Assembly (NCBI RefSeq): GCF_030035675.1
Contig: NC_084484.1
Location: forward strand, 187,366,934 to 187,430,933
Reading direction: 5' to 3'
DNA length: 64,000 nt
Origin: Rhineura floridana
Taxonomy: Eukaryota; Chordata; Lepidosauria; Squamata; Rhineuridae
The position numbers and the translations under genes are program-made. Within the stretch, counting starts at the first letter, position 1. Every line of letters begins with the position of its first letter. Below the pieces are notes generated by a model that saw only the letters and a program-made list of their open reading frames with translations, searched no databases and was not told the DNA's origin. This document shows, piece by piece, positions 32,587 to 43,350 of the stretch.

Positions 32587-33770
32587 TCATCTCCATTTGC
32601 ACTCAAGCCGTCTCCTTTCTTGCTTCATCACTCTTAGCTCCGGGGTAAACCACGGAGCCAATTGAGCTCTGCAGAGGAGAGGGCGCACCAGGGCGATCGT
32701 GTCAACTGCCCGGGTCATTTCCGTATTCCACAGATTGACCAGGGTTTCGACAGAAGCGTCAGTTTTATCAGCCGGAAAACTCCCCAGAGCCTTCTGAAAA
32801 CCTTCAGGATTCATTAGTCTCCAGGGACGGACCATCTTAATTGGTCCTCCACCCTTGCAGAGGGGAGAAAACATTGTGAGCCTACACCTCAATAGGCGAT
32901 GATCTGTCCATGACAGAGGAATAGATGTAAAATCCCTCACTCCCAGATCACCATCCCCTGCTCCAGTAGCAAAAATTAAGTCTAGAGTGTGCCCCGAAAT
33001 ATGCGTAGGGCCAGTAACAAATTGAGACAGCTCCATGGCTGTCATGGAGGCCATGAAGTCCTGAGCCGCCCCAGACAAAGTGGTCTCGGCATGAATGTTG
33101 AGATCCCCCAATACCAAAAATTTTGGGGATCGCAACACCAGACCCGAGACCACTTCCGTCAGCTCAGTTAGGGAAGCTGTTGGGCAGCAGGGTGGACGGT
33201 ACACCAACAGTATTCCCAGTCTGTCTCGCTGACCCAACGTAATATGAAGACACTCCAGACCATTAGCTACCTGGATAGGGTGCCTAACAAGAGGGATGGA
33301 ACTTCTATAACAGCGATTCCCCCTCCCCGACCCTCGGATCTACCCAGATGCTGAACCGAGTACCCAGGTGGGCACAGCTGGGAGAGATTAATGCCTCCCA
33401 GATCGCTCACCCAGGTCTCAGTAATAAACGCCAGATCGGCCGCCTCATCCACAATTAAATCATGGATGAGGGAAGCTTTATTATTTACCGATCTGGCATT
33501 AAGAAGCAGCATCTGGAGATCCGAGAGTTGGCTGATAGAACTACCAGCAATCCTGTGGATGTGGGGAGGACCGGAACACGGTACAGCCACCAATTGTCTG
33601 GGCCGAGTTCCCCTCAACTGGCATGTCCTCCTCACAACGCCATACCTCCCATTACCCGTCACTATGCTAACAGGGGCCCCCTCTGGTCCCCCCTCCCAAT
33701 ACCCTATCCTCCCGCCCAGGCACATAATAAAATAAAATAAAAATAAAATAAAATAAAAATACATACACAC
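32587..33770 (-). pseudogene. L2 ORF2 endonuclease region
   Basis: AP-type endonuclease motifs: LLLNARSVNNKASLIHDLIV and ADLAFITETWV, then GILLVYRPP, FLVLGDLNIHAE, HTLDLIFATG and SWTDHRLLRCRL. These supply the target-nicking step of retrotransposition. The first part is in another frame from the rest (shift near 33310). The frame then runs to TGA at 32587-32589; this is the CpG-decay form of CGA, so arginine is the likely original codon. Confidence 0.85.
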
Positions 33771-34502
33771 TCACAACATACAGTCATACAAACATCCACT
33801 CATCCAATTCAAGTCTACACGACAAGCGCAGTCCCGTTCTCCATGTGCACCAACGCAGCTCTCGAACCGTTCTTCTTCCCGGGAGAAGTGCCGCCTGCAG
33901 AAGGTCCAGATGACAGTAACAACGAAAGGTGGGGGCCACTAGGGCAAGCGCAAACCACAGAGGTAGAGATGGAACCACACCAGCAGCAAAGAACGCCAGC
34001 CAGCCACGGGAACGATGGAACGCAAGCCACGATAGGAATGAAGCGCAGCAACAGCAGCAGTGATGAAGGGCACAGCCACGCCCCCGATGGAAAACCAAAG
34101 CCGCCGCCCAGCAACGCCCGGCCACAGTCCCCGCAAGCAACAAGGCGACCAAAGCCACACAGGCAGAAAATGAAGCACGGCGACGAGGACAGCGAGGACA
34201 CAACAGCCGCGGCAGCGAAGACAGCGATGACAGCAGGAAGCGACAAAGGCACAGCATGAGCGACGACAGCAGGAAGCGCCGCAACGGCGGCAACAAAGAG
34301 CACAACGACGCAAGCGGCAGGAGACAGGGCAATGGCAGGCAGCCACAAGCAGAGCCCACAAGCCACGGCCGAAACCAACGGCAGCAACAGGGAGCGCTGC
34401 GCGGCGCGGCCCGACACCAGCTGGAGAGGTAGGGGGCCTTGCTCAGCCCCGGCTTCTATTTTACCTCTCCTACTTCGAGCCCAGCCGTCCTCGGCATCCA
34501 CA

Positions 34503-35212
34503 ATTCCTTATCCACAAGAGGACCTCTCCTCTTATTCCATGACTGCTAAGCTTCTTCAGGAGCCTTTGGTGAGGTACCTTGTCAAACGCTTTTTGAAAGT
34601 CTAAGTACACTATGTCCACTGGATCACCTCTATCTATATGCTTGTTGACACTCTCAAAGAATTCTAATAGGTTACTGAGACAGGACTTTCCCTTGCAGAA
34701 GCCATGCTGGCTCTGCTTCAGCAAGGCTTGTTCTTCTATGTGCTTAGTTAATCTAGCTTTAATCATACTTTCTACCAGTTTTCCAGGGACAGAAGTTAAG
34801 CTAACTGGCCTATAATTTCCAGGATCCCCCCTGGATCCCTTTTTGAAGATTGGCGTTACATTGGCCACTTTCCAGTCCTCAGGCACGGAGGAGGACCCAA
34901 GGGACAAGTTACATATTTTAGTTAGCAGATCAGCAATTTCACATTTGAGTTCTTTGAGAACTCTCGGGTGGATGCCATCCGGGCCCGGTGATTTGTCAGT
35001 TTTTATATTGTCGATTAAGCCTAGAACTTCCTCTCTCGTTACCACTATTTGTCTTAGTTCCTCAGAATCCCTTCCTGCAAATGTTAGTTCAGGTTCAGGG
35101 ATCTGCCCTATATCTTCCACTGTGAAGACAGATGCAAAGAATTCATTTAGCTTCTCTGCAATCTCCTTATCGTTCTTTAGTACACCTTTGACTCCCTTAT
35201 CATCCAAGGGTC
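34503..35212 (-). mobile_element. CR1 LINE RT fragment
   Basis: The minus strand encodes LNEFFASVFTVED, NIKTDKSPGPDGIHPRVLKE, PEDWKVANVTPIFKKG, GNYRPVSLTSVPGKLVE, QHGFCKGKSCLSNLLEFFE and [20 protein letters not shown], the fingers and palm of CR1 RT. It stops at LLWIRN, where L2 5' sequence begins. The rest of CR1 is not found at the other end of that L2. Confidence 0.9.
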
Positions 35213-36236
35213 CACAGTAAAGTCTTTGTAAGAGTCGAGGAGAAAAAGCTCTTCAGGTAGATTATCACATTTCTTTTGATTAACAGCGTTGTTAACTGGT
35301 ATATGAGTTATATTCTCCGACAGTCGAGAATAAGTCTTTACTGGGGAGTACTGATTCTCTAAGTTTGTTTGCGGAGTATTCTCTAATTTTCCAATTGACT
35401 TTGTCATAGTTTGTCGAGTAGATGTCTTTAAGTAAGGTAGACAAAGGCTTTGAGGTGATGCCTGATTTTCAAAGACTCTTACTAACTCAATATGATGAAA
35501 TGCTAGGAAGGGTCTTTCTTCAAATAGGTAGTTTACAGCAGTGGGAGTATGAAAAGTTACTAACGCTTTAATCAACGTATAATTAGAAGAAAGGTAATGA
35601 ACCGATTTAATTACATTAAATTGAATCATACCCGGCAATAGAGATTCGAAGAATTGCCAAAGATGTTGCCTTTGACCTCTATGATTAAGCCAGCTAGTAG
35701 GTTTTGTAAGATTCAGTATAACCAGTTTTTCTTTATTTAACACAAGCTTCCATTGATCATTAGAAGGTTGTTGTAAACATTGGCAGAGAACAAGTTGATC
35801 TTGGATTGCCTCTGCTACCGATCTTTTATCTTCCTTGGAGGATTGTTGTATATACTGGGAGGAATCCACTTGATCAGGAGTTTCCTCCAATGTAGGTCTT
35901 GGAGAATCTTCATCATCAATAGGAGAGACAATGGTCACATCCGTTGGAAGACTGTCACTCATATTTTTTGTTTCTGGCTTTTTAGTTTTCCTTTTCTTCT
36001 TCTTTTTCTTTTTCATTTTTCCTGAGGGTTTTGGAGCATCCAGTAAAGTAAAAAGCTTCCCAAAATTCATATGTGATTTGCATTTTAGTCTGTGGTTCTT
36101 AGTTTTTTTCTTATTCTTATGTTCGTTTAACTTTTGTTGTTGTTTATTAGTTGTATTGCTACACATACAGAGTTTCGAGCCCATAATAATAGTTTGAGAA
36201 CTCTGAGATGTTCGGGTTGAGGACATGTTCTCATAC
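35213..36236 (-). pseudogene. Unclassified LINE-ORF1-like protein, C-terminal part
   Basis: An open frame of about 340 codons, unrecognised by sequence. It has a basic stretch with a run of lysines (KMKKKKKKKRKTKKPETK), then an acidic linker. A region near the C-terminus (LVILNLTKPTSWL … FESLLPGMIQFNVIKSVHYL … LIKALVTFHTPTAVNYLF … HHIELVRVFE) has the alternating hydrophobic pattern of an RRM-like fold. Basic region plus RRM is the usual make-up of LINE ORF1 RNA-binding proteins. The downstream end is cut by CR1, the upstream end by an L2 insertion. It may belong to the same LINE as the tail at 6080-6385, which is a guess. Confidence 0.5.
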
Positions 36237-36640
36237 TTTAATAATAATAATAATAATAAAATTTTATTTAGCAGACGCCCATCTGTCCGACCGAACGGAC
36301 ACTCTGGGCGACTTACAATATAAAATACAATATAAAATACAATCTGCTCATATACATAATCATCATAATATTAATATCATAACATCTCATCTAACAGACC
36401 ATCCTACGCTGATACAGTATAAAATCTAGCCCACCCCAGAGATCCCATAGGCCTGCCTGAAGAGCCAGGTCTTCAAGGCTCGGCGAAAAGTCAGTAGGGA
36501 GGGGGCATGCCGAAGGTCAAAGGGAAGTAAGTTCCAGAGGGTGGGGGCCACGATCGAAAAAGCCCTCTCCCTGGTCCGCACCAACCTAGCTGTCTTAGTC
36601 GGTGGGACCGAGAGAAGGTCCTGTGAGGCTGATCTTGTTT
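36237..36640 (-). mobile_element. L2-clade LINE 3' end inserted in the ORF1-like gene
   Basis: The minus strand encodes a decayed L2 C-terminus (…RERAFSIVAPTLWN-like, …LKTWLFRQAYG). It ends in a (TTA)n tail at 36240-36258. It splits one ORF1-like protein into two parts. Confidence 0.85.
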
Positions 36641-37278
36641 GTCTGGGATTCAGCTTTTAAAATTAAATCTGTCAAAGTTGATAATAAGGAAATCGACTCC
36701 GCCACAAAGTTCGATATTTGTGAAAGTGATTGAGTGACCACTGTTGCCCAGGACCCCTCTATATAAGGGGTTTTCTGAGAGGCAGTTATATCAGAATTAA
36801 AGGACTTAAAAGGAGAAACATTATCTGCTAGAGTTTCTTTAAGAATTTTATCCATGAACTGCGTAAAATTAAAAACATTCATATCCATAGAAGTTCCTTG
36901 CAGGGATGGTTCTAATTGATTTATTGTACTTTCAATCTCTCCAGTGTGGCATAGTAAGTCAATTGCTTGATCAATATGTGATGATTCCAATGTCGGCATA
37001 GAGCTTGAGGTAGACAGGTTCACTATTGATTCATTAGTAAATATAACGAGCCCAGAAGAGATAGTCTCAGGCTCCTCGACTGTTCTTATCTCTTGAGTAA
37101 GTTTTAAACAGGATATTTCCGGAGTTTGTGCTCTTAAAGGGGAAATATCAGTTATTGTCTGTAATCGCGAAGGTAATTTAGTTAAGATTGTCCCATCCAA
37201 ATTTTCTGCCAGACTTGGGATTTTAACTGAGGTAGATGGAATTACTTCTGTCACTTCTCTTTTCTTATAATACTGCAT
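36641..37278 (-). pseudogene. Unclassified LINE-ORF1-like protein, N-terminal part
   Basis: An open frame of about 215 codons beginning MQYYKKREVTEVIPSTSVK. Ser/Thr-rich with no motif I know, ending …SISLLSTLTDLILKAES where L2 sequence begins. Orientation and base composition match the 35213-36236 part, so the two were probably one protein of about 550 residues. A host gene is not excluded, but no intron signals or homology support one. Confidence 0.45.
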
Positions 37279-37714
37279 AATCCTTGACTACCCACAAGCA
37301 TTCATAACTTTTCCCTCCGGATTAGATACAGTAGGGTTAATAGGTAATATGCCCAACTCTTTATATGAGTTTCTAGTTAAAACCATTTTTCCTCATATAA
37401 TGAAAATCATTGTTGTTTTGTGATGCTTCCCCAGTGTGACCTCGTTATTGCCTTTTGGTGCAACAAAAGTAGGACCTCTCCCCAACGTTATGAACGCCCA
37501 ACATTATGAATGTATCAAAAGTTACAGGATTTTAATGGGAAATTGTGGGATATGCACCAATGGAAAATAAAGCATTATGTCTGTCCTGAAACTTTTGTAG
37601 GTGCAAACGGTATTGAAAGTGAGGTTGCTTATAATTGCCCCAATGCCATAATGAGAACAAATCATCATGAATGCACAATAAAAAAGGATACCTGGAGAGG
37701 CCTCATTGTTAAAA
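37279..37714. other. Possible upstream part of the ORF1-like element
   Basis: No feature is seen. It may be the 5' UTR of the ORF1-like element to its left. Confidence 0.3.
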
Positions 37715-37960
37715 TTTATTAATTAAATCTATATCCCACCCTTCCTCCCAGTAGGAGCCTGGGGTGGCAAACTAAAACACTATAAAACAAAGTATATTAA
37801 AATATATTGAAACAAAATATATTTAAAAACATCTATTTAAAAAAGCTTTAAAAACATCTTAAAAAGCAATTCCAACACAGACACAGACTGGGATAAGGTC
37901 TCTTTTTAAAAGGCTTGTTGAAAGAGGAAGGTTTTTCTCCCTCTTTCATAATACCACAAC
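37715..37960 (-). mobile_element. L2-clade LINE 3' UTR
   Basis: The inverse of the L2 tail block: TATCCCACCCTTCCTCCCAG and AGACACAGACTGGGATAAGG, as at 60040-60280. Confidence 0.75.
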
Positions 37961-37984
37961 CTGGGGTCATACAATTAAGCTGGG

Positions 37985-38095
37985 GGAGATTCAAGACAGA
38001 CAAAAGGAAGGATTTGTAAACACAGTGCACAGTTAAACTGTGGAATTGACTACCACAAGTCATGGTCACCAAGTTAGACTGCTTTAGAATCATGG
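37985..38095 (+). repeat. CR1 fragment
   Basis: GACAGACAAAAGGAAGGATT followed by TAAACTGTGGAATTGACTAC, the CR1 ORF2 C-terminal coding block. Confidence 0.65.
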
Positions 38096-38235
38096 AAAAG
38101 TAGAGTTAGAAGAGGCCTGTAAGGCCATTAAGTCCAACCCGCTGCTCAATGCAGGAATCCAAGTTAAAACATATCCTACAGGTCACTGCCCAACTGGCTC
38201 TTGAATGCCTCCAGTATTGGAGAGCTCTGTGTCGA
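38090..38235 (-). repeat. CR1 3' end fragment (ATTCTATG type)
   Basis: AGAGTTAGAAGAGGCCTGTA and CCCGCTGCTCAATGCAGGAA are the inverse of the CR1 3' UTR. Confidence 0.7.
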
Positions 38236-38324
38236 GTCTGTTCTGGGCTCATACAAGGGACGGGCGAGGGGCGGCAAACTCAGGGACCACCCCGGGCGGC
38301 AAAAGCTGTAGCTATCCCACTGGG

Positions 38325-39490
38325 AAGAGGCACCAGAGATCATATCGCAAACATATGTTGGATAATAATGGAACGGACCAAGGGATTTCAGAAGAAAATC
38401 ACCCTGTGCTTTATAGATTACAGCAAAGCCTTTGACTGTGTAGATCATGAAAAACTATGGAATGCTTTAAAAGAAATGGGGGTGCCACAGCATCTGATTG
38501 TCCTGATGCGCAACCTATACTCTGCACAAGAGGCTACTGTAAGGACAGAATATGGAGAAATCGATTGGTTCCCCATCGGAAAGGGTGTGAGACGGGTGTA
38601 TTTTATCACCCTCTTTATTTAATCTATATGCAGAACATATCATACGGAAAGCAGGATTGGACCAAGAAGAAGGAGGTGTGAAAATGGGAGGGAGAAATAT
38701 CAATCATTTAAGATATGCAGACGATACCATACTACTAGCAGAAACCAGTAATGATTTAAAACGAATGCTGATGAAAGTTAAAGAGGAAAGCACAAAAGCA
38801 GGACTACAGCTGAACGTCAAAAAGACTAAAGTAATGACAACAGAAGATTTATGGAACTTTAGAGTTGACAATGAGGACATGGAACTTGTCAAGGATTATC
38901 AATACCTTGGCACAATCATTAACCAAAGTGAAGACAATAGTCAAGAAATCAGAAGAACGCTAGGACTGGGGAGGGCAGCTGTAAGAGAACTAGAAAAGGT
39001 CCTCAAATGTAAAGATGCATCACTGAACACTAAAGTCAGGATAATTCACACCATGGTATTTCCGATTTCTATGTATGGATGTGAAAATTGGACAGTGAAA
39101 AAAGCCGATAAGAGAAAAATCAAAGCATTTGAAATGTGGTGTTGGAGGAGAGCTTTGCGGATACCATGGACTGCGAAAAAGACCAATAATTGGGTGTTGG
39201 AACAAATTAAACCAGTACTATCACTAGAAGCTAAAATGATGAAACTGAGGTTATCATACTTTGGACACATCATGACAAGACATGACTCACTAGAGAAGAC
39301 AATAATGCTGGGGAAAACAGAAGGGAGTAGAAAAAGAGGAAGGCCAAGCAAGAGATGGATTGATTCCATAAAGGAAGCCACAGACCTGAACTTACAAGAT
39401 CTGAACAGGGTGGTTCATGACAGATGCTCTTGGAGGTCACTGATTCATAGGGTCACCATAAGTCGTAATCGACTGGAAGGCACATAACAA
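38325..39490 (+). mobile_element. BovB/RTE LINE, well preserved 3' half
   Basis: 38325-38622 encodes GTRDHIANICWI and FIDYSKAFDCVDHEKLW. A frame shift of about one codon region follows. Then 38657-39487 is open for 276 codons with LRYADDTILLAET (YADD catalytic box), DYQYLGTIINQ, MYGCENWTVKKADKRKIKAF, MWCWRRALRIPWTAKKTN and the terminal RSLIHRVTISRNRLEGT. It ends GACTGGAAGGCACATAACAA. The endonuclease and RT N-terminus are missing. Confidence 0.92.
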
Positions 39491-39679
39491 CAGGAACAGG
39501 ATCCTGATCAGATGAGGCCCCCGGTGATTGCATTTTGAATAGGACAAAAACTCTCAAGCAAATTGGGAGCCCCCCCCCCATGCATAATGCAGTTTCAGAG
39601 GGCTTATCTGGATTGGGACCACAGCAGGGTTAAACCCCCAAACACTCCCCTGCTAGTGTCCTGATCGAGGTGGAGGGGC

Positions 39680-40029
39680 TGTGCTGGCAATTTTTAGTTG
39701 AGCCTTTTAAGTTAAGCCTTTTAAGTTGAGATCTTATCCCAGTCTGCGTCTGCGTTGGAATTGCTTTTTAATATGTTTTTAACCTTTTTTAAAAAAAGAT
39801 GTCTTGAAAGCTTTTTAAAAATGTTTTTAAAGATGTTTTGTTTTAATGTATTTTAAAGCCTGTTTTTATGATGTTTTAAAGTGTTTTTAGTGCTTTTGTT
39901 TGCTGCCCTGGGCTCCTGCAGGGAAGGACAGCCATCTGTCGGGAACGCTTTGATTTGGATTCCTGCATTGAGCAGGGGGTTGGACTTGATGGCCTTATAG
40001 GCCCCTTCCAACTCTGAGATTCTATGATA

Positions 40030-40072
<43 letters not shown>

Positions 40073-40075
40073 ATG
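39680..40075 (+). mobile_element. L2-clade 3' end carrying a nested CR1 tail
   Basis: ATCTTATCCCAGTCTGCGTC, then TTTGCTGCCCTGGGCTCCTG. The tail TATAAATAAATAAATAAATA resumes after a ~100-base CR1 end (39928-40029). The (AAAT)n run at 40031-40073 has grown into a microsatellite. Confidence 0.8.
39928..40029 (+). mobile_element. CR1 3' end nested in L2
   Basis: CAGCCATCTGTCGGGAACGC … GGACTTGATGGCCTTATAGG … GAGATTCTATGAT. Confidence 0.8.
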
Positions 40076-40089
40076 TGTGTAATTCTCCC

Positions 40090-40754
40090 CTGCACATAAG
40101 GGCAAAGATTTGTAGCTAATACATGCTCTAGTTCAGGGGTAGCCAGTGTAGTCCTCCCCCCCCACGTGTTGTTTGAGAACAGGCTCCATCAGCATCAGCC
40201 AGCATGGCAAATGGGTAAGGATGACTGTAATCCTGTTGGCTGTTTGGCCCTAAAGCAGTAAACAAACCTGATCACCCCCATCCACATAATCACAAGAACT
40301 AATCCTGTTCAGAATCAGAGGACTGGAAGTGACAAGCAGATGATGAGAATTTTCTGTGATTAAAGCTACTGAGCTGCTACTTGAAAAAATTGTCACTATA
40401 ATATCTGAGTCGGAATGTTGAACTGGATTTAATAGCAACAGAATTTATAAATATGGGGGTCACATGACAACCAGTGGCTTGATTAGTGAGATATTTTTGT
40501 TAGAATGATGCTGGAAGCTATTTTAGTGTTTGCTGCCAAAAATAAAGTAGGCCTGTAGACAAGAAAGAATTGTGGAAAGTTTTATCACAAGCCAATGTTC
40601 AAGTGAATTGATGGGGGAGATCCAGTTTCTACCATTCTCCAAGATACCTCGACACTGGAGCATAACTCTCAGGTGGCCTTTGCTGGTGACCAGGGCAGGA
40701 TCCAGTGCTCTGCTTCTTAGAGCATCCTCTTCCAAAAACGAGAACCAGAGCCTC
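40090..40754. other. No gene recognised
   Basis: No repeat family or coding evidence. Confidence 0.4.
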
Positions 40755-40811
40755 ACCAGAGATTGAAGCTGGGACCTTTTGCATACAAAACAGAGGCTGT
40801 AGGATTCTTCT

Positions 40812-40985
40812 TAGGGGAATGGCCACAGCTCAGTGAAAGAGCACCTGCTTTTTGCATGTAGAAAGTTCCAGGTATCTCCAGGTAGGGCTGGGAATTTTTC
40901 CTTGCCTAAAACTCTGTAGAGCTACTGCCAGTCAGTCCAGACAATACTAAGCTAGATGAACCAATGCTCTTCCTATGTTCCTAAA
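40812..40985 (+). mobile_element. tRNA-derived SINE, diverged
   Basis: CCACAGCTCAGTGAAAGAGC (A box), ACCTGCTTTTTGCATGTAGA, AATACTAAGCTAGATGAACC and CTTCCTATGTTCC at the end. This is the common reptile SINE with a tRNA-like head; its B box is degraded. Confidence 0.65.
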
Positions 40986-42929
40986 CCTGATTAATGAGAA
41001 ACCTTGATGAAGTCCTTTTGTGTGTTTTTTAATGAACTGATGCAAACCAGGACACTTTTGAAACCGCTAATGGATTCAAATCAACTATTAAAAACACAGC
41101 TGAACATAACATTTTTATTAAGATGCGGACATGGGGTAACAGCTTTTAGGTGCTTAAAATATTGTTTCTCTTTGTTTTCTGGCCGGTATAACTTCTGAAT
41201 TCCAGGAAAGGATGTGGAATGTTCCTACTCATGGGAAGCATCGGAGAATGGAGGTGACAGGTAGCATACGGTTCTGTGAAAGCAAAAGTGCAGTCTTTGT
41301 TGTTGTTAAGAAAAGAGGTTTGCTTTAAATGGTTAAAAAGAGAGAGAGAGATGCACAATGACTTCACCCTGAAGAACCAGAAGTAGATTTCAGGGACATT
41401 GTGAAGTGGAATAAGTTGTTTCTGAGCTCCATTATCCTTACTGTGAAGGAGAGCCGTAAGGGAAGGGGTGAAATAAGTCTGCACCTCAAAGTCGTTTTGG
41501 GACCTTCCAATATGTCCAGACTGCTGGGAGACTGTCCTTTCCAGAGCTCGGGTATGCGGATGTCCTGTCCAAAGGTGCATTTGAGTGTGCCACCTGTCAG
41601 AACGCAGGGCTGGCCCCCTTTCCCAGAGGCTCTATGCTAACCCTTGTCTCTCCTCCTCCTCCATCACCTACACAGCCCGGAACACCTCTTCCATTGCCCT
41701 GTCATTGCTTTATTGAATTATTGTATATTATGTTTTAATTTTATCTATTTTACCGTGTATGTTGCCTACAGAATATTTTTTTTATTAGACAACTCCTACA
41801 TTGAACAAATGAATGCTGTTACTCGCACTCCAGTCTCTGGGCAGTAAGAGATCTCAGGTGGTCTCAGCTCATACTTCAGGTTTGTTTTCCTTGGAATGAA
41901 GGTCACTGGAGAGATGGTTGGGGTTGCCTGTGATACCATTAAAGTGTACTTCAGTGTATTAAATAAATGCCCACACCTTGATTGCTTCAAACTACACCTC
42001 TCCTGACAATCAAGAGATCTATTTCAAAGTTCTCATAAGACATATAAAAAGCTGGAAAGAAGAAGCAAATCACAAGATGCAAATCTATGGATAAACAAAA
42101 ATGATCCCCAAACTATATCTTTAAAACCAATCAAACCCAAATTATTTTGAGTGCCCTCATGCCCAGCTGCTTTCCTTCCAATCAGTTATATTTCTGCTCA
42201 GAAGGAAACATCTCAGAGAAAGGATGTGGCCTGTTTATGCCACTGGTTTCTTTTGCCTTTTCCAGAGACCAGAGTTTGTTCCCAGAGTCAAAAATAAATT
42301 TACTGAATTCTCTCTTTTTCTCTCCCTCTTGTCAAGATAGAGCTGTTGCTTTCTCTAGTGCAGAGGAACAGGTTGGTGGGGTGGGAATCTGGACCATGCA
42401 GCAGAATAGCTGGAGGAAAACTCCATCTTGGCGCAGGATGAGCAGAGCACCGCAGCCCGTGAAATGGCACAGATCCATGTTGTCGCTCCTGTCCAAAAAC
42501 CTCCCCAAGGGAAAAAGTGTTCTTCAAGCAGCATAACCCAGTCAATCCTCAGTAGTTTAAATAGATATTTATTGACAGGTTTTTAAAATTGGGCTTAAGT
42601 GGATACCCAGGAATGATGTCCTTGGAGGAAATGCAACAAGATTGTTGGAGGTCAATGTGCGGATCCTGGACAATCCGCCTTTGATCTCTGCCCAGGTTGC
42701 CACCTTTGGGCTCAACTTTCCTAGACATCAGCCTTAAGAAAATACCAGAATGATCCAGATTACACTTCCCTCCCACATTTCCTACAAAGAGGTAAAGGAT
42801 GCCAAGGACAGTTGGGAAGCCACAGAGGGAGGGAGAATACTGGGAAGGAAAAGGGGTGGGCAGGAAGGAAGGAATCCCCTCTGCTTTTTCCTGCCTGACA
42901 AGACTTGCTCTGGAGTCTGGATGGGGGAG
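40986..42929. other. No gene recognised
   Basis: Single-copy-looking. The longest frames (41146-41580 minus, 42147-42536 plus) have no motif and are probably chance. Confidence 0.4.
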
Positions 42930-43350
42930 AAATTTGATACCATTTGCATTTGAAGTTGAATCTGCCAAATCCACACTTTCCAAATCAATGTCAGAACTGA
43001 CACGCAGCCATCCTTCCAAATTCGCACTCATCTGAATTTTGCAATGCAAGTTTTCTTCCAACCAACCAATGTTTACAAAAGTGCATATATTAGGGGAAAG
43101 TGCACTTAAAATGATTATATTAATGAAAATGACATACAGAAATGCATTATGTTAGGGATAATTGCTTGCAAAAATGTGTGCATTAGTCAAAACTGTAGAC
43201 AAAAAGGTGTTTATTAAGAGAAATTCACACTAAAATGCTGAAGAATTTTCATGAGACTTTTTTTTAAAAAATCACAAATTGCAGCAGAATTCTGGAAAAC
43301 TGAATTTAAGATTGGAAACATGAGAAAGTGAGAGAACTGAAAATGACAGA
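42930..43350 (+). repeat. AT-rich interspersed repeat X (copy 2)
   Basis: ATTTTGCAATGCAAG, then blocks such as GTGCATATATTAGGGG and ACAGAAATGCATTATGTTAG. The same order of blocks appears at 56855-57150. Confidence 0.65.

Larger units (their letters stand above)
30535..34501 (-). mobile_element. Near full-length L2-clade LINE
   Basis: On the minus strand it runs from a GC- and CpG-rich 5' UTR (about 33780-34501, starting GGATGCCGAGGACGGCTGGG) through one long ORF2 to a 3' UTR and an ATAAATAA tail. ORF2 holds an AP endonuclease and an RT. It has just two disruptions: a frameshift in a G/C run near 33310 and one TGA at 32587-32589. It is the best-preserved LINE in the window and so probably recent. 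It abuts a CR1 fragment at its 5' end. Confidence 0.88.

Noticed and set aside
33843-34259. Basic, Gln/Ser-rich plus-strand frame
   Set aside because: It lies antisense to the L2 5' UTR; composition bias alone keeps it open.
40019-40075. CRISPR-like or satellite array
   Set aside because: A plain (AAAT)n run grown from an L2 tail; no spacers.
42147-42536. 129-codon frame as a host gene
   Set aside because: No domain, no splice context and no codon-use signal I can defend.
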